Assembly: GCA_050010555.1 (NCBI GenBank)
Contig: JBEKKV010000004.1
Span: forward strand, 17,137 to 81,136
Direction: 5' to 3'
Source of the DNA: JALHUB01 sp050010555
GTDB taxonomy: Bacteria > Chloroflexota > Dehalococcoidia > DSTF01 > JALHUB01
Length of the DNA stretch: 64,000 nucleotides
Positions 14,143-22,600 of this stretch are shown in pieces. Every line of letters starts with the position of its first letter. Within the stretch, counting starts at the first letter, position 1. The translations under genes and the position numbers were made by a program. Under the pieces are notes generated by a model. The model searched no databases and was not told the DNA's origin. It worked only from the letters and a program-made list of their open reading frames with translations.

Positions 14143-17100
14143 CGGACGAACGACCCAGCGGAGCGGTTCTCGTCTACGGCGGCGGCATCGCCGGGATACA
14201 GGCGTCGCTGGACCTGGCCGACTCCGGCTTCAAGGTCTACCTCGTCGAGCGCTCCTCCGCGGTCGGCGGCCGCATGCCGCAGCTCGACAAGACGTTCCCG
14301 ACCGGCGACTGCTCCATGTGCATCCTCTCGCCCAAGCTCGTCGAGTGCGGGCGCAACAAGAACATCGAGATCATCACGCTGGGCGAGATCGAAGGGATCA
14401 GCGGCGAGCCGGGCCGCTTCGACGTCACCGTCAAGCGGAACGCCCGCTACGTCGACCTGGCGAAGTGCAACGGCTGCGGCGACTGCGCGGAGGTCTGCCC
14501 CGTCAGCCTGGAAAGCGCCTTCGACCGCGGGCTGGGCCAGCGCAAGGCCATCTTCCGCGAATACCCGCAGGCCGTGCCCAACGCCTTTACCATCGCCAAA
14601 GCGGACGGCGAGGCGCCCTGCAAGCTGGCCTGCCCGGCCGGCGTGAACGCGCAGGCGTACGTCGCCCTTATCGGGCAGCGGCGCTTCAAGGAGGCCTATG
14701 AGGTCATTCGCGAGCAGTGCCCGCTGCCGGCGGTCTGCGGCCGCATCTGCCAGCACCCCTGCGAGACGGAGTGCAACCGCGCCGAAGTCGACGCCCCCGT
14801 CGCCATCCGCGACCTGAAGCGCTTCGCCACCGACTGGGTATACGCCCACCGCGACGAGCTCGGCGACGACGAGCCGGAGGCCTTCGCGGATCTGCGCGAT
14901 CAGCGGGTCGCCGTTATCGGCGGCGGGCCGGCGGGCTTGACGGCGGCGCACGACCTCAGCCGTCTGGGCTACCGCGCCACGATTTTCGAGGCGCTGCCGT
15001 TCCTCGGCGGCATGCTGCGACTCGGCGTGCCCGCCTACCGCCTGCCTTACGACGTGCTGGATTTCGAGATCGGCCGTCTGTTGAACGACCGCATCGACGT
15101 CCGCCTGGACTGCCGCGTCGGCCGCGACGTGACGCTGGACAGCCTACGCGAGGAAGGGTACGGGGCGTTCTTCGTCGCTTGCGGCGCCCACAAGAGCGAA
15201 CGCCTCAGCATCGAGGGCGTCGACCTGCCCGGCGTCGTGCAGGGCCTCGACTTCCTGAAGGCCGCGAACCTGGGCGAGCCCGTCTCCATCGGCAGGCGGG
15301 TCGCCGTTATCGGCGGCGGCAACGTGGCGATGGACGCCTCCCGCACGGCGCTGCGGCTCGGCGCGGAGAAAGTCACTGTCGTCTACCGGCGTTCGCGCGC
15401 GGAGATGCCCGCCCTGGACGAAGAGATCCGCCTGGCCGAAGAAGAGGGCGTCGAGTTCCTCTACCTTGCGAACCCCGTGCGCGCCATCGGCGAAGGCTCC
15501 GTCACGGGCCTCGAATGCCTGCGCATGAAGCTGGGTGAGCCGGACGAAAGCGGCCGGCGGCGTCCCCAGCCAATCGAAGGCTCCAATTTCATTTTCAACG
15601 CCGATACGGTCATCCTCGCCATCGGCCAGAGCTCGGACCTGGAGGGCCTGCCTTTCGCCGGCGCTTCTCGCATCGATTGCGACGACTGCCTGTCGACGTC
15701 GCTTCCGGGCGTTTTCGCCGGCGGCGACGCGGTCCTCGGCCCGGCTTCGCTCGTCGAGGCGATGGCGCACGGGCATCGCGCCGCCCAGGCGATCCACGAC
15801 TACCTGCGCGGAGCGTCGCCTCAGCCGAGGCAAAGCGATGCCGGCAAGACAGCGGCGCCGAACCCCAGCCCGAACGCCACTGTCGAGGCGCGACACGCCA
15901 TGCCGCAGTCGCCCGTCGTCGAGCGCCAGCGCGATATGCGCGAGATCGACCTCGGCTACTCGGAGGACGAGGCAGTGGCCGAAGCCCAGCGATGCCTCAA
16001 CTGCGGCCTTTGCTCCGACTGCCGCCTCTGCGAGACGGTCTGCGGCCCGGGCGCCATCGTCCACGACATGCAGCCGCGGACGGAGACGCTGCGGGTGGGT
16101 GCCGTCATCCTGACGCCCGGTACGGAGGAGATCGAAGCGTCGCTGCGCGGCGAGTACGGCCACGGGCGCTACGCCAACGTCCTCAGCTCCATCCAGTTCG
16201 AGCGCATGCTCAGCGCCTCCGGCCCGACGGAAGGCACGCTGCTCCGTCCCTCCGACGGCGGCCCGGTTCGGCGCGTCGCTTTCATCCAGTGCGTTGGCTC
16301 CCGCGACAGCGCCTGCGGCAACGGCTACTGCTCGGCGGTCTGTTGCATGTCGGCGACGAAGGAGGCGATGGTCGCGCTGGAGCACGATCCGAACATGGAG
16401 ATCGCCGTCTTCTGCATCGACGTGCGCGCCTTCGGCAAGGAGTTCGACCGCTACGTCAGCCGCGCCCAGAGCGAGTACGGCGTCCGCTACGTCCGCGCCA
16501 TCCCCTCACGCGTCGTCGAGAGGCCGAACACGAAAGACCTCAGCCTCCGCTATTTCGACGAGGAGGGCGCGGAGAAGCTGGCGGACTTCGACCTCGTGGT
16601 GCTGTCCATCGGCCTGAAGCCCGGAGCGAGCGCCGGCGAGCTGGCCCGACGCCTCGGCGTGGAGCGCGACGAGTTCGGCTTCTGTCGCACCGACCGCCTT
16701 ACGCCCATTACCTCGTCGCGGCCCGGCGTTTTCGTCGCCGGCGCGTTCCAGGAGCCGAAGGACATTCCGGAATCGGTGGCGCAGGCAAGCGCGGCGGCCG
16801 CGGCGGCGATGGAGCTGCTGCGGGAAGGCCGCGGCACGGAGGTCACGCGCCACGAGTACCCCTGGGAGCGCGACGTCACGGACGAAGCGCCACGCGTCGG
16901 CGTGTTCATCTGCCACTGCGGCCACAATATCGCCTCCGTCGTCGATGTCGAGGCGGTGAAGCGCGAGGCGGCGGCGATGGGCAACGTCGTCCACGCGGAA
17001 ACGGACCTTTACACCTGCTCCGACAACTGCCAGGAGGCGATTAAGCAGGTCATCAAGCAAAAACGGCTGAACCGCGTCGTCGTAGCCTCCTGCTCGCCGC

Positions 17101-18563
17101 GAACGCACGAGCCCTTGTTCCAGGAGACGCTGCGCGAGTCCGGCCTCAACCCGTTCCTCTTCGCTATGACGAACATCCGCGACCAGTGCTCGTGGGTGCA
17201 CCGCGACGACCCCGTGCAGGCGACGGAGAAGGCCTGCGACCTGATGCGCATGGCGGTCGGGCGGGCGCGAATGCTGCGCTCGCTGGAGCGGAGCCGCCTG
17301 CCGATAACGCGCTCGGCGCTGGTGCTCGGCGGCGGGCTGGCCGGCATGACGGCGGCGCTTTCGCTCGCCGATCAAGGCTTCGAGACGCACCTGGTGGAGA
17401 AGACCGAGGCGCTCGGCGGCAACCTGCGCCAGCTCCACTACACGCTGGAAGGCGACGACATCCAGCAGTTCGCGGCGGGCCTGATCGAGCGGGTCCAAGC
17501 GCACAGGTTGATTCATACGCATATCAACACGGACCTTCTCGAGCTCAACGGTCACGTCGGCAACTTCAAGAGCGTCGTTATGTCGAACGGGCGCGAGGAG
17601 ACGATTCCCCACGGCGTCGCCATCATCGCGACCGGGGGCATCGAGCGCGCGACAGAGGCGCATCTGCATGGGAAGAACGAGCGCGTGGTAACCCAACGCA
17701 AGTTGGAGGCACGACTCGCCGCCGGCGACGCGGCAGGCCTCGGCGAAAGCCCGACGGTGGTGATGATCCAGTGCGTCGGGTCACGCACCGAAGAGAACAA
17801 CTATTGCAGCCGCGTTTGCTGCGCAGAGGCGGTCAAGAACGCCCTTGCCCTCAAATCGGCGCGACCGGACGCGCGTGTCGTTGTCCTTATGAAGGACATG
17901 CGCACTTACGGCTTCCGCGAGACGTACTATCAGAAGGCGCGGGAGGCGGGCGTGCTGTTCATCCGCTACCGCGAGGACGAGGAGCCCATAACCAGCGACG
18001 ACGGCGGCCTGACGGTGCGCGTCACCGACGCCGGAACGCGTCGAAAGCTCGTCTTGCGACCGGACCTGCTCGTGCTCAGCACCGGCATCGCGCCGGCGGC
18101 GGACAACCCGAAGCTGTCGTCCATCATCCGAACGTCGCTAACCGCCGACGGCTTCTTCCTGGAGGCGCACCCCAAGCTGCGACCGGTCGACCTGGCCAGC
18201 GAAGGCGTTTTCGTCTGCGGGCTGGCGCATTCGCCCCGCTTCGTCGATGAGACGATTGCGCAGGCGCTGGCGACGGCCGCGCGGGCGGCGACGGTGCTTT
18301 CCAAGCCGTACCTGGAAGTCGGCGGGCAGATCGCCAAAGTCGACGCCTCCGCCTGCACGGCCTGCATGACCTGCGTCAAGGTGTGCCCATACGGCGCTCC
18401 CGTCCTAGTCGGCCACAAGGTCGTGATTCAGGCGGCGGCGTGCCTGGGCTGCGGTAGCTGCGCCGCGGCCTGCCCCGCGCAGGCGATTCAGCTTCAGAAC
18501 CAGGAGGAAGGCCAGGTCTCGGCCATGCTGGACGAGCTCCTGGTGGGAATTCGACATGATTGA
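14139..18563 (+). CDS. hdrA: Giant HdrA: HdrA half - GltD/NfnB-like NAD(P)H module - HdrA half fusion
   Basis: The 1474-aa protein has several modules. The N-terminal HdrA half has an FAD loop GGGIAG (residues 14-19) and a ferredoxin motif CNGCGDCAEVCP (from Cys110). Inserted next is a GltD/NfnB-like module of about 430 residues: a Cys-rich helical domain (LACPAGVNAQAY ... CGRICQHPCETEC), FAD loop VIGGGPAG (from residue 260), and NAD(P)H loop VIGGGNVAMD (from 390) with VVYRRSRAEMPA. The rest of the first half follows with a Cys-dense stretch CLNCGLCSDCRLCETVC (619-635) and QCVGSRD (from 717). A second HdrA half has HCGHNI (925-932), GGGLAGM (from 1064) and QCVGSRTEENNYCSRVCC. Two C-terminal [4Fe-4S] sites begin at Cys1406 and Cys1435. 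Normal HdrA is about 650 aa. The fusion predicts three flavins and direct NAD(P)H coupling. Confidence 0.9.
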   Translation: MTDERPSGAVLVYGGGIAGIQASLDLADSGFKVYLVERSSAVGGRMPQLDKTFPTGDCSMCILSPKLVECGRNKNIEIITLGEIEGISGEPGRFDVTVKRNARYVDLAKCNGCGDCAEVCPVSLESAFDRGLGQRKAIFREYPQAVPNAFTIAKADGEAPCKLACPAGVNAQAYVALIGQRRFKEAYEVIREQCPLPAVCGRICQHPCETECNRAEVDAPVAIRDLKRFATDWVYAHRDELGDDEPEAFADLRDQRVAVIGGGPAGLTAAHDLSRLGYRATIFEALPFLGGMLRLGVPAYRLPYDVLDFEIGRLLNDRIDVRLDCRVGRDVTLDSLREEGYGAFFVACGAHKSERLSIEGVDLPGVVQGLDFLKAANLGEPVSIGRRVAVIGGGNVAMDASRTALRLGAEKVTVVYRRSRAEMPALDEEIRLAEEEGVEFLYLANPVRAIGEGSVTGLECLRMKLGEPDESGRRRPQPIEGSNFIFNADTVILAIGQSSDLEGLPFAGASRIDCDDCLSTSLPGVFAGGDAVLGPASLVEAMAHGHRAAQAIHDYLRGASPQPRQSDAGKTAAPNPSPNATVEARHAMPQSPVVERQRDMREIDLGYSEDEAVAEAQRCLNCGLCSDCRLCETVCGPGAIVHDMQPRTETLRVGAVILTPGTEEIEASLRGEYGHGRYANVLSSIQFERMLSASGPTEGTLLRPSDGGPVRRVAFIQCVGSRDSACGNGYCSAVCCMSATKEAMVALEHDPNMEIAVFCIDVRAFGKEFDRYVSRAQSEYGVRYVRAIPSRVVERPNTKDLSLRYFDEEGAEKLADFDLVVLSIGLKPGASAGELARRLGVERDEFGFCRTDRLTPITSSRPGVFVAGAFQEPKDIPESVAQASAAAAAAMELLREGRGTEVTRHEYPWERDVTDEAPRVGVFICHCGHNIASVVDVEAVKREAAAMGNVVHAETDLYTCSDNCQEAIKQVIKQKRLNRVVVASCSPRTHEPLFQETLRESGLNPFLFAMTNIRDQCSWVHRDDPVQATEKACDLMRMAVGRARMLRSLERSRLPITRSALVLGGGLAGMTAALSLADQGFETHLVEKTEALGGNLRQLHYTLEGDDIQQFAAGLIERVQAHRLIHTHINTDLLELNGHVGNFKSVVMSNGREETIPHGVAIIATGGIERATEAHLHGKNERVVTQRKLEARLAAGDAAGLGESPTVVMIQCVGSRTEENNYCSRVCCAEAVKNALALKSARPDARVVVLMKDMRTYGFRETYYQKAREAGVLFIRYREDEEPITSDDGGLTVRVTDAGTRRKLVLRPDLLVLSTGIAPAADNPKLSSIIRTSLTADGFFLEAHPKLRPVDLASEGVFVCGLAHSPRFVDETIAQALATAARAATVLSKPYLEVGGQIAKVDASACTACMTCVKVCPYGAPVLVGHKVVIQAAACLGCGSCAAACPAQAIQLQNQEEGQVSAMLDELLVGIRHD

Positions 18564-19017
18564 GACGGAAGAGATGAAGGCCGGCCCGACGACGCAGCGC
18601 TGCGAAATCCTGGCGTTCTGCTGCAACTTCTGCGCCTACGCCGCCGCCGATCTGGCCGGCTCCCGGCGCATGCAGTACCCGGCGAACGTACGCATCGTCC
18701 ACGTGCCGTGCAGCGGCAAGATGGAGGTGCAGCAGATACTGGCAGCATTCGAGCACGGCATCGACGGCGTTCTCATCGCGGGCTGCCTGGAGGGCGGCTG
18801 CCACTTCACCGAGGGAAACCTGCGGGCGAAGCGTCGCGTCGCGGCCACGCGAAAGCTTTTGGACGACATCGGCATCGGCGGCGAACGTCTGCGGATGGTC
18901 AACCTCTCCGCGTCGGAGGCGCCGACGTTTGTGGCGCGGGTGCGGGAGATGGTGGAGACCGTTGAACGGCTGGGACCCAGCCCGCTGCGTCTGGCTGAGA
19001 ATAGAGGGCAAGAATGA
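18556..19017 (+). CDS. mvhD: MvhD-type [2Fe-2S] electron-transfer subunit
   Basis: The 153-aa protein has the full MvhD cysteine set: FCCNFCAYAAAD (Cys22, 23, 26), VPCSGK (Cys52) and AGCLEGGC (Cys77, Cys82), plus the conserved LLDDIGIGGERLRM. In methanogens MvhD joins the hydrogenase to HdrA; in acetogen MetFV-Hdr complexes it sits on HdrA without a hydrogenase. No hydrogenase genes are visible here, which supports the second role. It overlaps hdrA by 8 nt and metV by 4 nt. Confidence 0.9.
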   Translation: MIETEEMKAGPTTQRCEILAFCCNFCAYAAADLAGSRRMQYPANVRIVHVPCSGKMEVQQILAAFEHGIDGVLIAGCLEGGCHFTEGNLRAKRRVAATRKLLDDIGIGGERLRMVNLSASEAPTFVARVREMVETVERLGPSPLRLAENRGQE

Positions 19018-19682
19018 TAGTCGCAACCGGAAAATCAATCGCAGAAGTCAGAAGTCTGCTCATGCGTCATGACAAGGTGCTGTTCGTCGGCTGCGGGACG
19101 TGCGTCACCGTCTGCCTTGCCGGCGGCGACCGGGAAGTCGGCATCATGTCCTACGCGATGCGCATGGCGCGACGCCTGGAGGGCCGGCCGATCGAAATCG
19201 AGCAGATGACTATCGAGCGGCAGTGCGAGAACGAGTTCATCGCCGACCTGGCGGCGGCCGCGGCCCGCAACGAGGCGATCCTGTCGTTCGGTTGCGGCGC
19301 CGGCGTCCAGGCGATAGCGGAGCGCTTCCCGGACAAGCCCGTCTACGCCGCGCTCGACACGCAATTCATCGGCATCCTCGAAGAGCAGGGCGTCTGGACG
19401 GAGAAGTGTCTGGGCTGCGGCGCCTGCGTCCTGGCCGACTTCGGCGGCATCTGCCCCATCACCCGTTGTGCCAAGCGAATGCTCAACGGTCCGTGCGCCG
19501 GCTCCAGCGAAGACGGCTGCGAGGTCGACCCGGAACGACCCTGCGCCTGGCAGATAATCTACCGTCGACTGGAAGCTATCGGGCAACTCGACAGGCTGGC
19601 GGCGATCGTTCCGGCGCGCGACTGGCGGACGAGCTGGCACGCGGGCGCCCGACGCGTCGTGCGGGAAGAGCACAGAATCTAA
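19014..19682 (+). CDS. metV: MetV, Fe-S/zinc subunit of methylene-THF reductase
   Basis: This 222-aa protein has an N-terminal Cys cluster (VGCGTCVTVC, Cys27, 30, 34) and a C-terminal signature EKCLGCGACVLADFGGICP followed by CAKRMLNGPCAG and CEVDPERPCAW. This is the 'MTHFR C-terminal' family found as MetV beside MetF in Moorella-type acetogens. It bridges MetF to the electron-transfer core. In Moorella metV precedes metF; here it is the last gene, seven genes away, which is an unusual order. Confidence 0.9.
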   Translation: MIVATGKSIAEVRSLLMRHDKVLFVGCGTCVTVCLAGGDREVGIMSYAMRMARRLEGRPIEIEQMTIERQCENEFIADLAAAAARNEAILSFGCGAGVQAIAERFPDKPVYAALDTQFIGILEEQGVWTEKCLGCGACVLADFGGICPITRCAKRMLNGPCAGSSEDGCEVDPERPCAWQIIYRRLEAIGQLDRLAAIVPARDWRTSWHAGARRVVREEHRI

Positions 19683-19712
19683 CCGGCTTTCGACGCCCCT
19701 AAGGGCCTCCCG

Positions 19713-21032
19713 TCAGCCGCTGACGACCCCCGTCGCCTGCAGCACGGCCGTGAACGCGTATACGACCGTCAGCCCGATGAGCGCGCCCGTTACGGCCCAT
19801 GCCCCGACGTTCCAGCCGGTCGAGTTCGTCCAGCGCCCCATTATCTTCGAATCGTTCAGCACCTTCACCATCATGATGAGGATGACCGGCAGAAGGACAG
19901 CGCCGACAACGTTGGGGATGAGGAGCAGGATGAGGAGCGGCATGCCCGGGATGAGCACGGCAGCCGCGCCGACGACGAGCAGCCCGCCGAACAGGCCGAA
20001 GAACACAGGCGCCTCGCGGATCGGCAAGTTGACGCTGCGCTCCCAGCCAAACGCGCCGCATACGGCGTAGGCCGTCGTGAGCGGTAGAACCGCCGCCGCC
20101 AGCAGCGACGCGTTCAGCAGGCCGATAGCGAAGAGATTGGCCGAGAAGTCGCCAGCCAGCGGTCGCAGCGACTGCGCAATCTCCTCCACCGTCCCTGAAG
20201 GCTCAGCGTGCGCGTGCAGCGTCGCGGCTGTCGTCACGATGATGAAGAAGGCGATCGTCGCGGATGCGAACGCCCCGACGAACACGTCCAGACGCTCCAG
20301 CTTGAACTCGCGCTCCCCCAGGCCTTTGTCCACAACCGTCGATTGCAGATAGAACTGCTGCCACGGCGTTATCGTCGTGCCGATGACGCCGATGAGGATG
20401 GAGAGATACGCCAGGTTGGCCTGAACGTGCGGAACGACCGAATGCGTCGCCACGGCGCCCCAATCGGGCCTCGCCAGGAAGCCGGTGATGATGTAGGCCA
20501 CGGATACGGCCGAGAACGCCAGCAGCACTCTCTCCATTCGCCGGTACGAGCCGTAGGCCACGACGACGAAGACCAGGAGCGCCGCCAAGGGCACGGTTAT
20601 ATAGCGCGACACGTGAAATATCTCCGATGCGCTGGCAATTCCGGCGAACTCCGCAATCACGGTAGCGGTGTTGGCAACTAGCAGAATGAGCAAAGCGAAG
20701 GATGTGATGCGGACGCCGAAACGCTCGCGGATTATCTCGCCGAGGCCTTTGCCGGTGATGGCGCCCATTCGAGCCGCCATCTCGCCGACAATCGCCAGGG
20801 CGGCGGCAGCGAGGATCAGCGTCCAGAGGAGGTCGTAGCCGAAGCGTGAGCCGGCGATGGAGTAGCCGGCAATCCCCGTCGAATCATCGTCGACGATGCC
20901 GGTAATCAGGCCCGGCCCCATGACGGCCAGGAACAGCGCCGCCCGCCGCCAGGGGCCCATGCGGTTCAGATACACCAGGAGGCACAACACAGACCGCCCA
21001 AGTCGCGTCGGAGGGATAGCCCGGTTTATCAT
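19713..21032 (-). CDS. NRAMP-family divalent cation transporter, probably Mg2+-type
   Basis: The 439-aa protein has about eleven membrane segments in the NRAMP order. The ion-site motifs differ from Mn/Fe transporters. In TM1 the usual DPGN is DDDS (residues 48-51, then Thr52). In TM6 the usual A-x-x-M-P-H-N pattern reads TTITPWQ (219-225), so the metal-selective methionine is threonine. A bacterial NRAMP clade with a changed, methionine-free site is known to carry Mg2+. The upstream partner in the same operon is an MgtE-like cytosolic sensor protein, which supports magnesium transport. A Mn2+ role is the alternative. Confidence 0.8.
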   Translation of the reverse strand: MINRAIPPTRLGRSVLCLLVYLNRMGPWRRAALFLAVMGPGLITGIVDDDSTGIAGYSIAGSRFGYDLLWTLILAAAALAIVGEMAARMGAITGKGLGEIIRERFGVRITSFALLILLVANTATVIAEFAGIASASEIFHVSRYITVPLAALLVFVVVAYGSYRRMERVLLAFSAVSVAYIITGFLARPDWGAVATHSVVPHVQANLAYLSILIGVIGTTITPWQQFYLQSTVVDKGLGEREFKLERLDVFVGAFASATIAFFIIVTTAATLHAHAEPSGTVEEIAQSLRPLAGDFSANLFAIGLLNASLLAAAVLPLTTAYAVCGAFGWERSVNLPIREAPVFFGLFGGLLVVGAAAVLIPGMPLLILLLIPNVVGAVLLPVILIMMVKVLNDSKIMGRWTNSTGWNVGAWAVTGALIGLTVVYAFTAVLQATGVVSG

Positions 21033-21046
21033 CGTCCCTCATCCGT

Positions 21047-22282
21047 CTACCCTGCCATTCGACGTGGCTGGTTTTGCCAGGCGCGCGGCGTCACGAGGTC
21101 CAGCACGTCGTCAACGGTCACCATGCCCTTCAGATGGCTGTGCTCATCGACGACGGGAATGGCGAGCAGATTGTAGTGGATTAGCTTGCGCGCCACCTCC
21201 TCCTTGGAGTCGTCCAGGCGGACGAACGCCACGTCCTGGCGCGCGCAGTCGGCGATGAGCGTGTCCGGCTCGGCGACGACGAGGTCGCGCAGAGAGAGGA
21301 CGCCCCATAGCCGCCCGCTGCCGTCGACGACGTAAAGGTAGTAGATCTCGTCTTCCGGCGGGGACGTGCGTCGCAGGTCCTCCAGGACGCGGCCCGCCGT
21401 CTCCATCTCGGCGACGGCGAAGAGACGGCTGTTCATCAGACCGCCGGCCGTGTCGTCTTCATAGATCAGCAGCGAGCGCACTTCCTGCGCCGTGTGCGGC
21501 TCCATCAGCCGCATGAGCTCGCCGGCGCGCTCGTGGTGGACGTCGCCCAGGATGTCCGCCGCCTCGTCCGGCGCCATGCGCTCCAGCACATCAGCGGCTT
21601 CTTCCGGCTCCATGGCGGTCACGACGGCCGCCTGGTGCTCGTCCGATAGCTCCGCCAGGGCATCCGCCGCGATCTCGTCGTCGAGCGCCTCCAGTACGTC
21701 CGCCGCCTCGCCGGGCGACATCTGGCTGATGACCGACGCGATGTCCGCCGGGTTCATCCGACGCAGGCGGTGGAACGGCACCTTCAGACGGATCTCGTCG
21801 ACCGCAGGGCCGATGTCCACCTGCTCCCAGTCGATGAGTCGCGGCCGCCCGCGCGCGGCAAGGTTTGCCAGCCACTCGATCCCGAGCCGTCGCAGGAGGC
21901 CGGCCACGCTGTTGTCGACGCCGGCGAGGCGCAGGTCGCCGTTGATAGGCGTCAGCGCGAGGTCGTTCACTCGCACCAGCTTCACGCCGTGCGTATCGAC
22001 GATCTGCTTGTCCAGCAGGTCGCGCCCAAGCCAGATCAGGTCGTCGGTCGGCGCGGGAAACGCCTCCAGGCGGACGCGGCTGCGCAGCACCGCCCCGCGC
22101 GGCGTGACGGAAGCGACGTGAATCCAGGGAATGGCGTGCATATGCCCCTTATCGGCGACGATGATTGCGCTCAGCGCCGGATAAGGGCTATCGCTCGCTA
22201 CCAGGAGGTCGCGCAGAACGCCGACGCGCGCGCCCTCGGCGTCGACGGTGGGGCGGCCCAGGAGTTGGCTGAGGAAAGGCAT
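21047..22282 (-). CDS. Soluble PRC-barrel / MgtE N-domain / CBS-pair protein
   Basis: The 411-aa protein lacks the membrane domain of MgtE channels. Visible domains are an N-terminal PRC-barrel-like part (MPFLSQLLGRPTVDAEG ... GVLRDLLVAS), a second one around residues 90-130, the MgtE_N superhelix (PADIASVISQMSPGEAADVLEALDDE, about 190-310) and a CBS pair (TAGGLMNSRLFAVAEMETAG to MVTVDDVLDLV). In MgtE these parts sense Mg2+ and gate the pore; here they likely regulate the NRAMP protein encoded 14 nt downstream. I use the ATG at 22280-22282, preceded by GGAGG; a longer TTG start would read through that ribosome site. Confidence 0.85.
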   Translation of the reverse strand: MPFLSQLLGRPTVDAEGARVGVLRDLLVASDSPYPALSAIIVADKGHMHAIPWIHVASVTPRGAVLRSRVRLEAFPAPTDDLIWLGRDLLDKQIVDTHGVKLVRVNDLALTPINGDLRLAGVDNSVAGLLRRLGIEWLANLAARGRPRLIDWEQVDIGPAVDEIRLKVPFHRLRRMNPADIASVISQMSPGEAADVLEALDDEIAADALAELSDEHQAAVVTAMEPEEAADVLERMAPDEAADILGDVHHERAGELMRLMEPHTAQEVRSLLIYEDDTAGGLMNSRLFAVAEMETAGRVLEDLRRTSPPEDEIYYLYVVDGSGRLWGVLSLRDLVVAEPDTLIADCARQDVAFVRLDDSKEEVARKLIHYNLLAIPVVDEHSHLKGMVTVDDVLDLVTPRAWQNQPRRMAG

Positions 22283-22283
22283 G

Positions 22284-22323
22284 AAAAACCACCTCCTCAA
22301 AAAGGTCGTGACAGGAGGTGGTT
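22284..22323 (-). terminator. SD-sequestering terminator-like hairpin in the Mg-transport leader
   Basis: On the minus strand AACCACCTCC pairs perfectly with GGAGGTGGTT (10 bp, 17-nt loop) and is followed by TTTTTC and the ATG. The 3' arm contains the ribosome binding site. The structure could stop transcription, hide the ribosome site, or both. Confidence 0.7.
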
Positions 22324-22493
22324 CGCCGCGGACGAGCCGCGGCCGGGCGCGCTAGCGCTCTACCAGCGACTCATCGACGGTGAATCGCCTCCTCTGTGTT
22401 CTGTTTGGCGGCTACGATCGCCGCCGTCGTCGGCTTCCATCTTTACCGTTTAGTGCCTCACGCTGCGCTACAAGACGCAGCTCCGCCGGATTG
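22324..22493 (-). promoter_or_regulatory. Structured leader, candidate Mg2+-sensing RNA
   Basis: About 170 nt of untranslated RNA lie between the predicted start of transcription (near 22487) and the expression hairpin. Stem-loops visible include GCTGCG/CGCAGC, GGCGGC/GCCGCC and GCCGCGG/CCGCGGC. Short pieces (GTGAGGC, AACAGAA, GCGCTA) appear in the same order as in M-box riboswitches, but the core does not match well enough to assign the class. Confidence 0.35.
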
Positions 22494-22523
22494 ATAATAC
22501 CCTTGCGACTCTAAGGGCGTCAA
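22494..22523 (-). promoter_or_regulatory. Promoter of the MgtE_N/NRAMP operon
   Basis: On the minus strand TTGACG (22518-22523) and TATTAT (22494-22499) are 18 nt apart. It is back to back with the larB promoter at 22548-22575. Confidence 0.6.
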
Positions 22524-22547
22524 CCCTGTGTAGAATCGGCAGCGCTT

Positions 22548-22575
22548 TTGTCCGCTGAACCTGCGATGCTATAAT
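22548..22575 (+). promoter_or_regulatory. larB promoter
   Basis: TTGTCC (22548-22553) and a perfect TATAAT (22570-22575) are 16 nt apart. Transcription would start near 22582, leaving a leader of only about 20 nt before the larB start. Confidence 0.6.
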
Positions 22576-22600
22576 TCCATTCGCGGTCAACGAAATATGT

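Noticed and set aside
15144..17696. Two roughly 400-codon minus-strand frames within hdrA
   Set aside because: They are antisense to the cysteine-motif-rich HdrA frame; the translations look like composition artefacts.
11333..19682. Hydrogenase-linked (Mvh) heterodisulfide reductase of methanogens
   Set aside because: No mvhA or mvhG genes are present and metF/metV are part of the operon, so the acetogen-type MetFV complex fits better.
22324..22493. Confident M-box riboswitch assignment
   Set aside because: Only short fragments match by eye; the central core differs, so I kept it as an unassigned leader.
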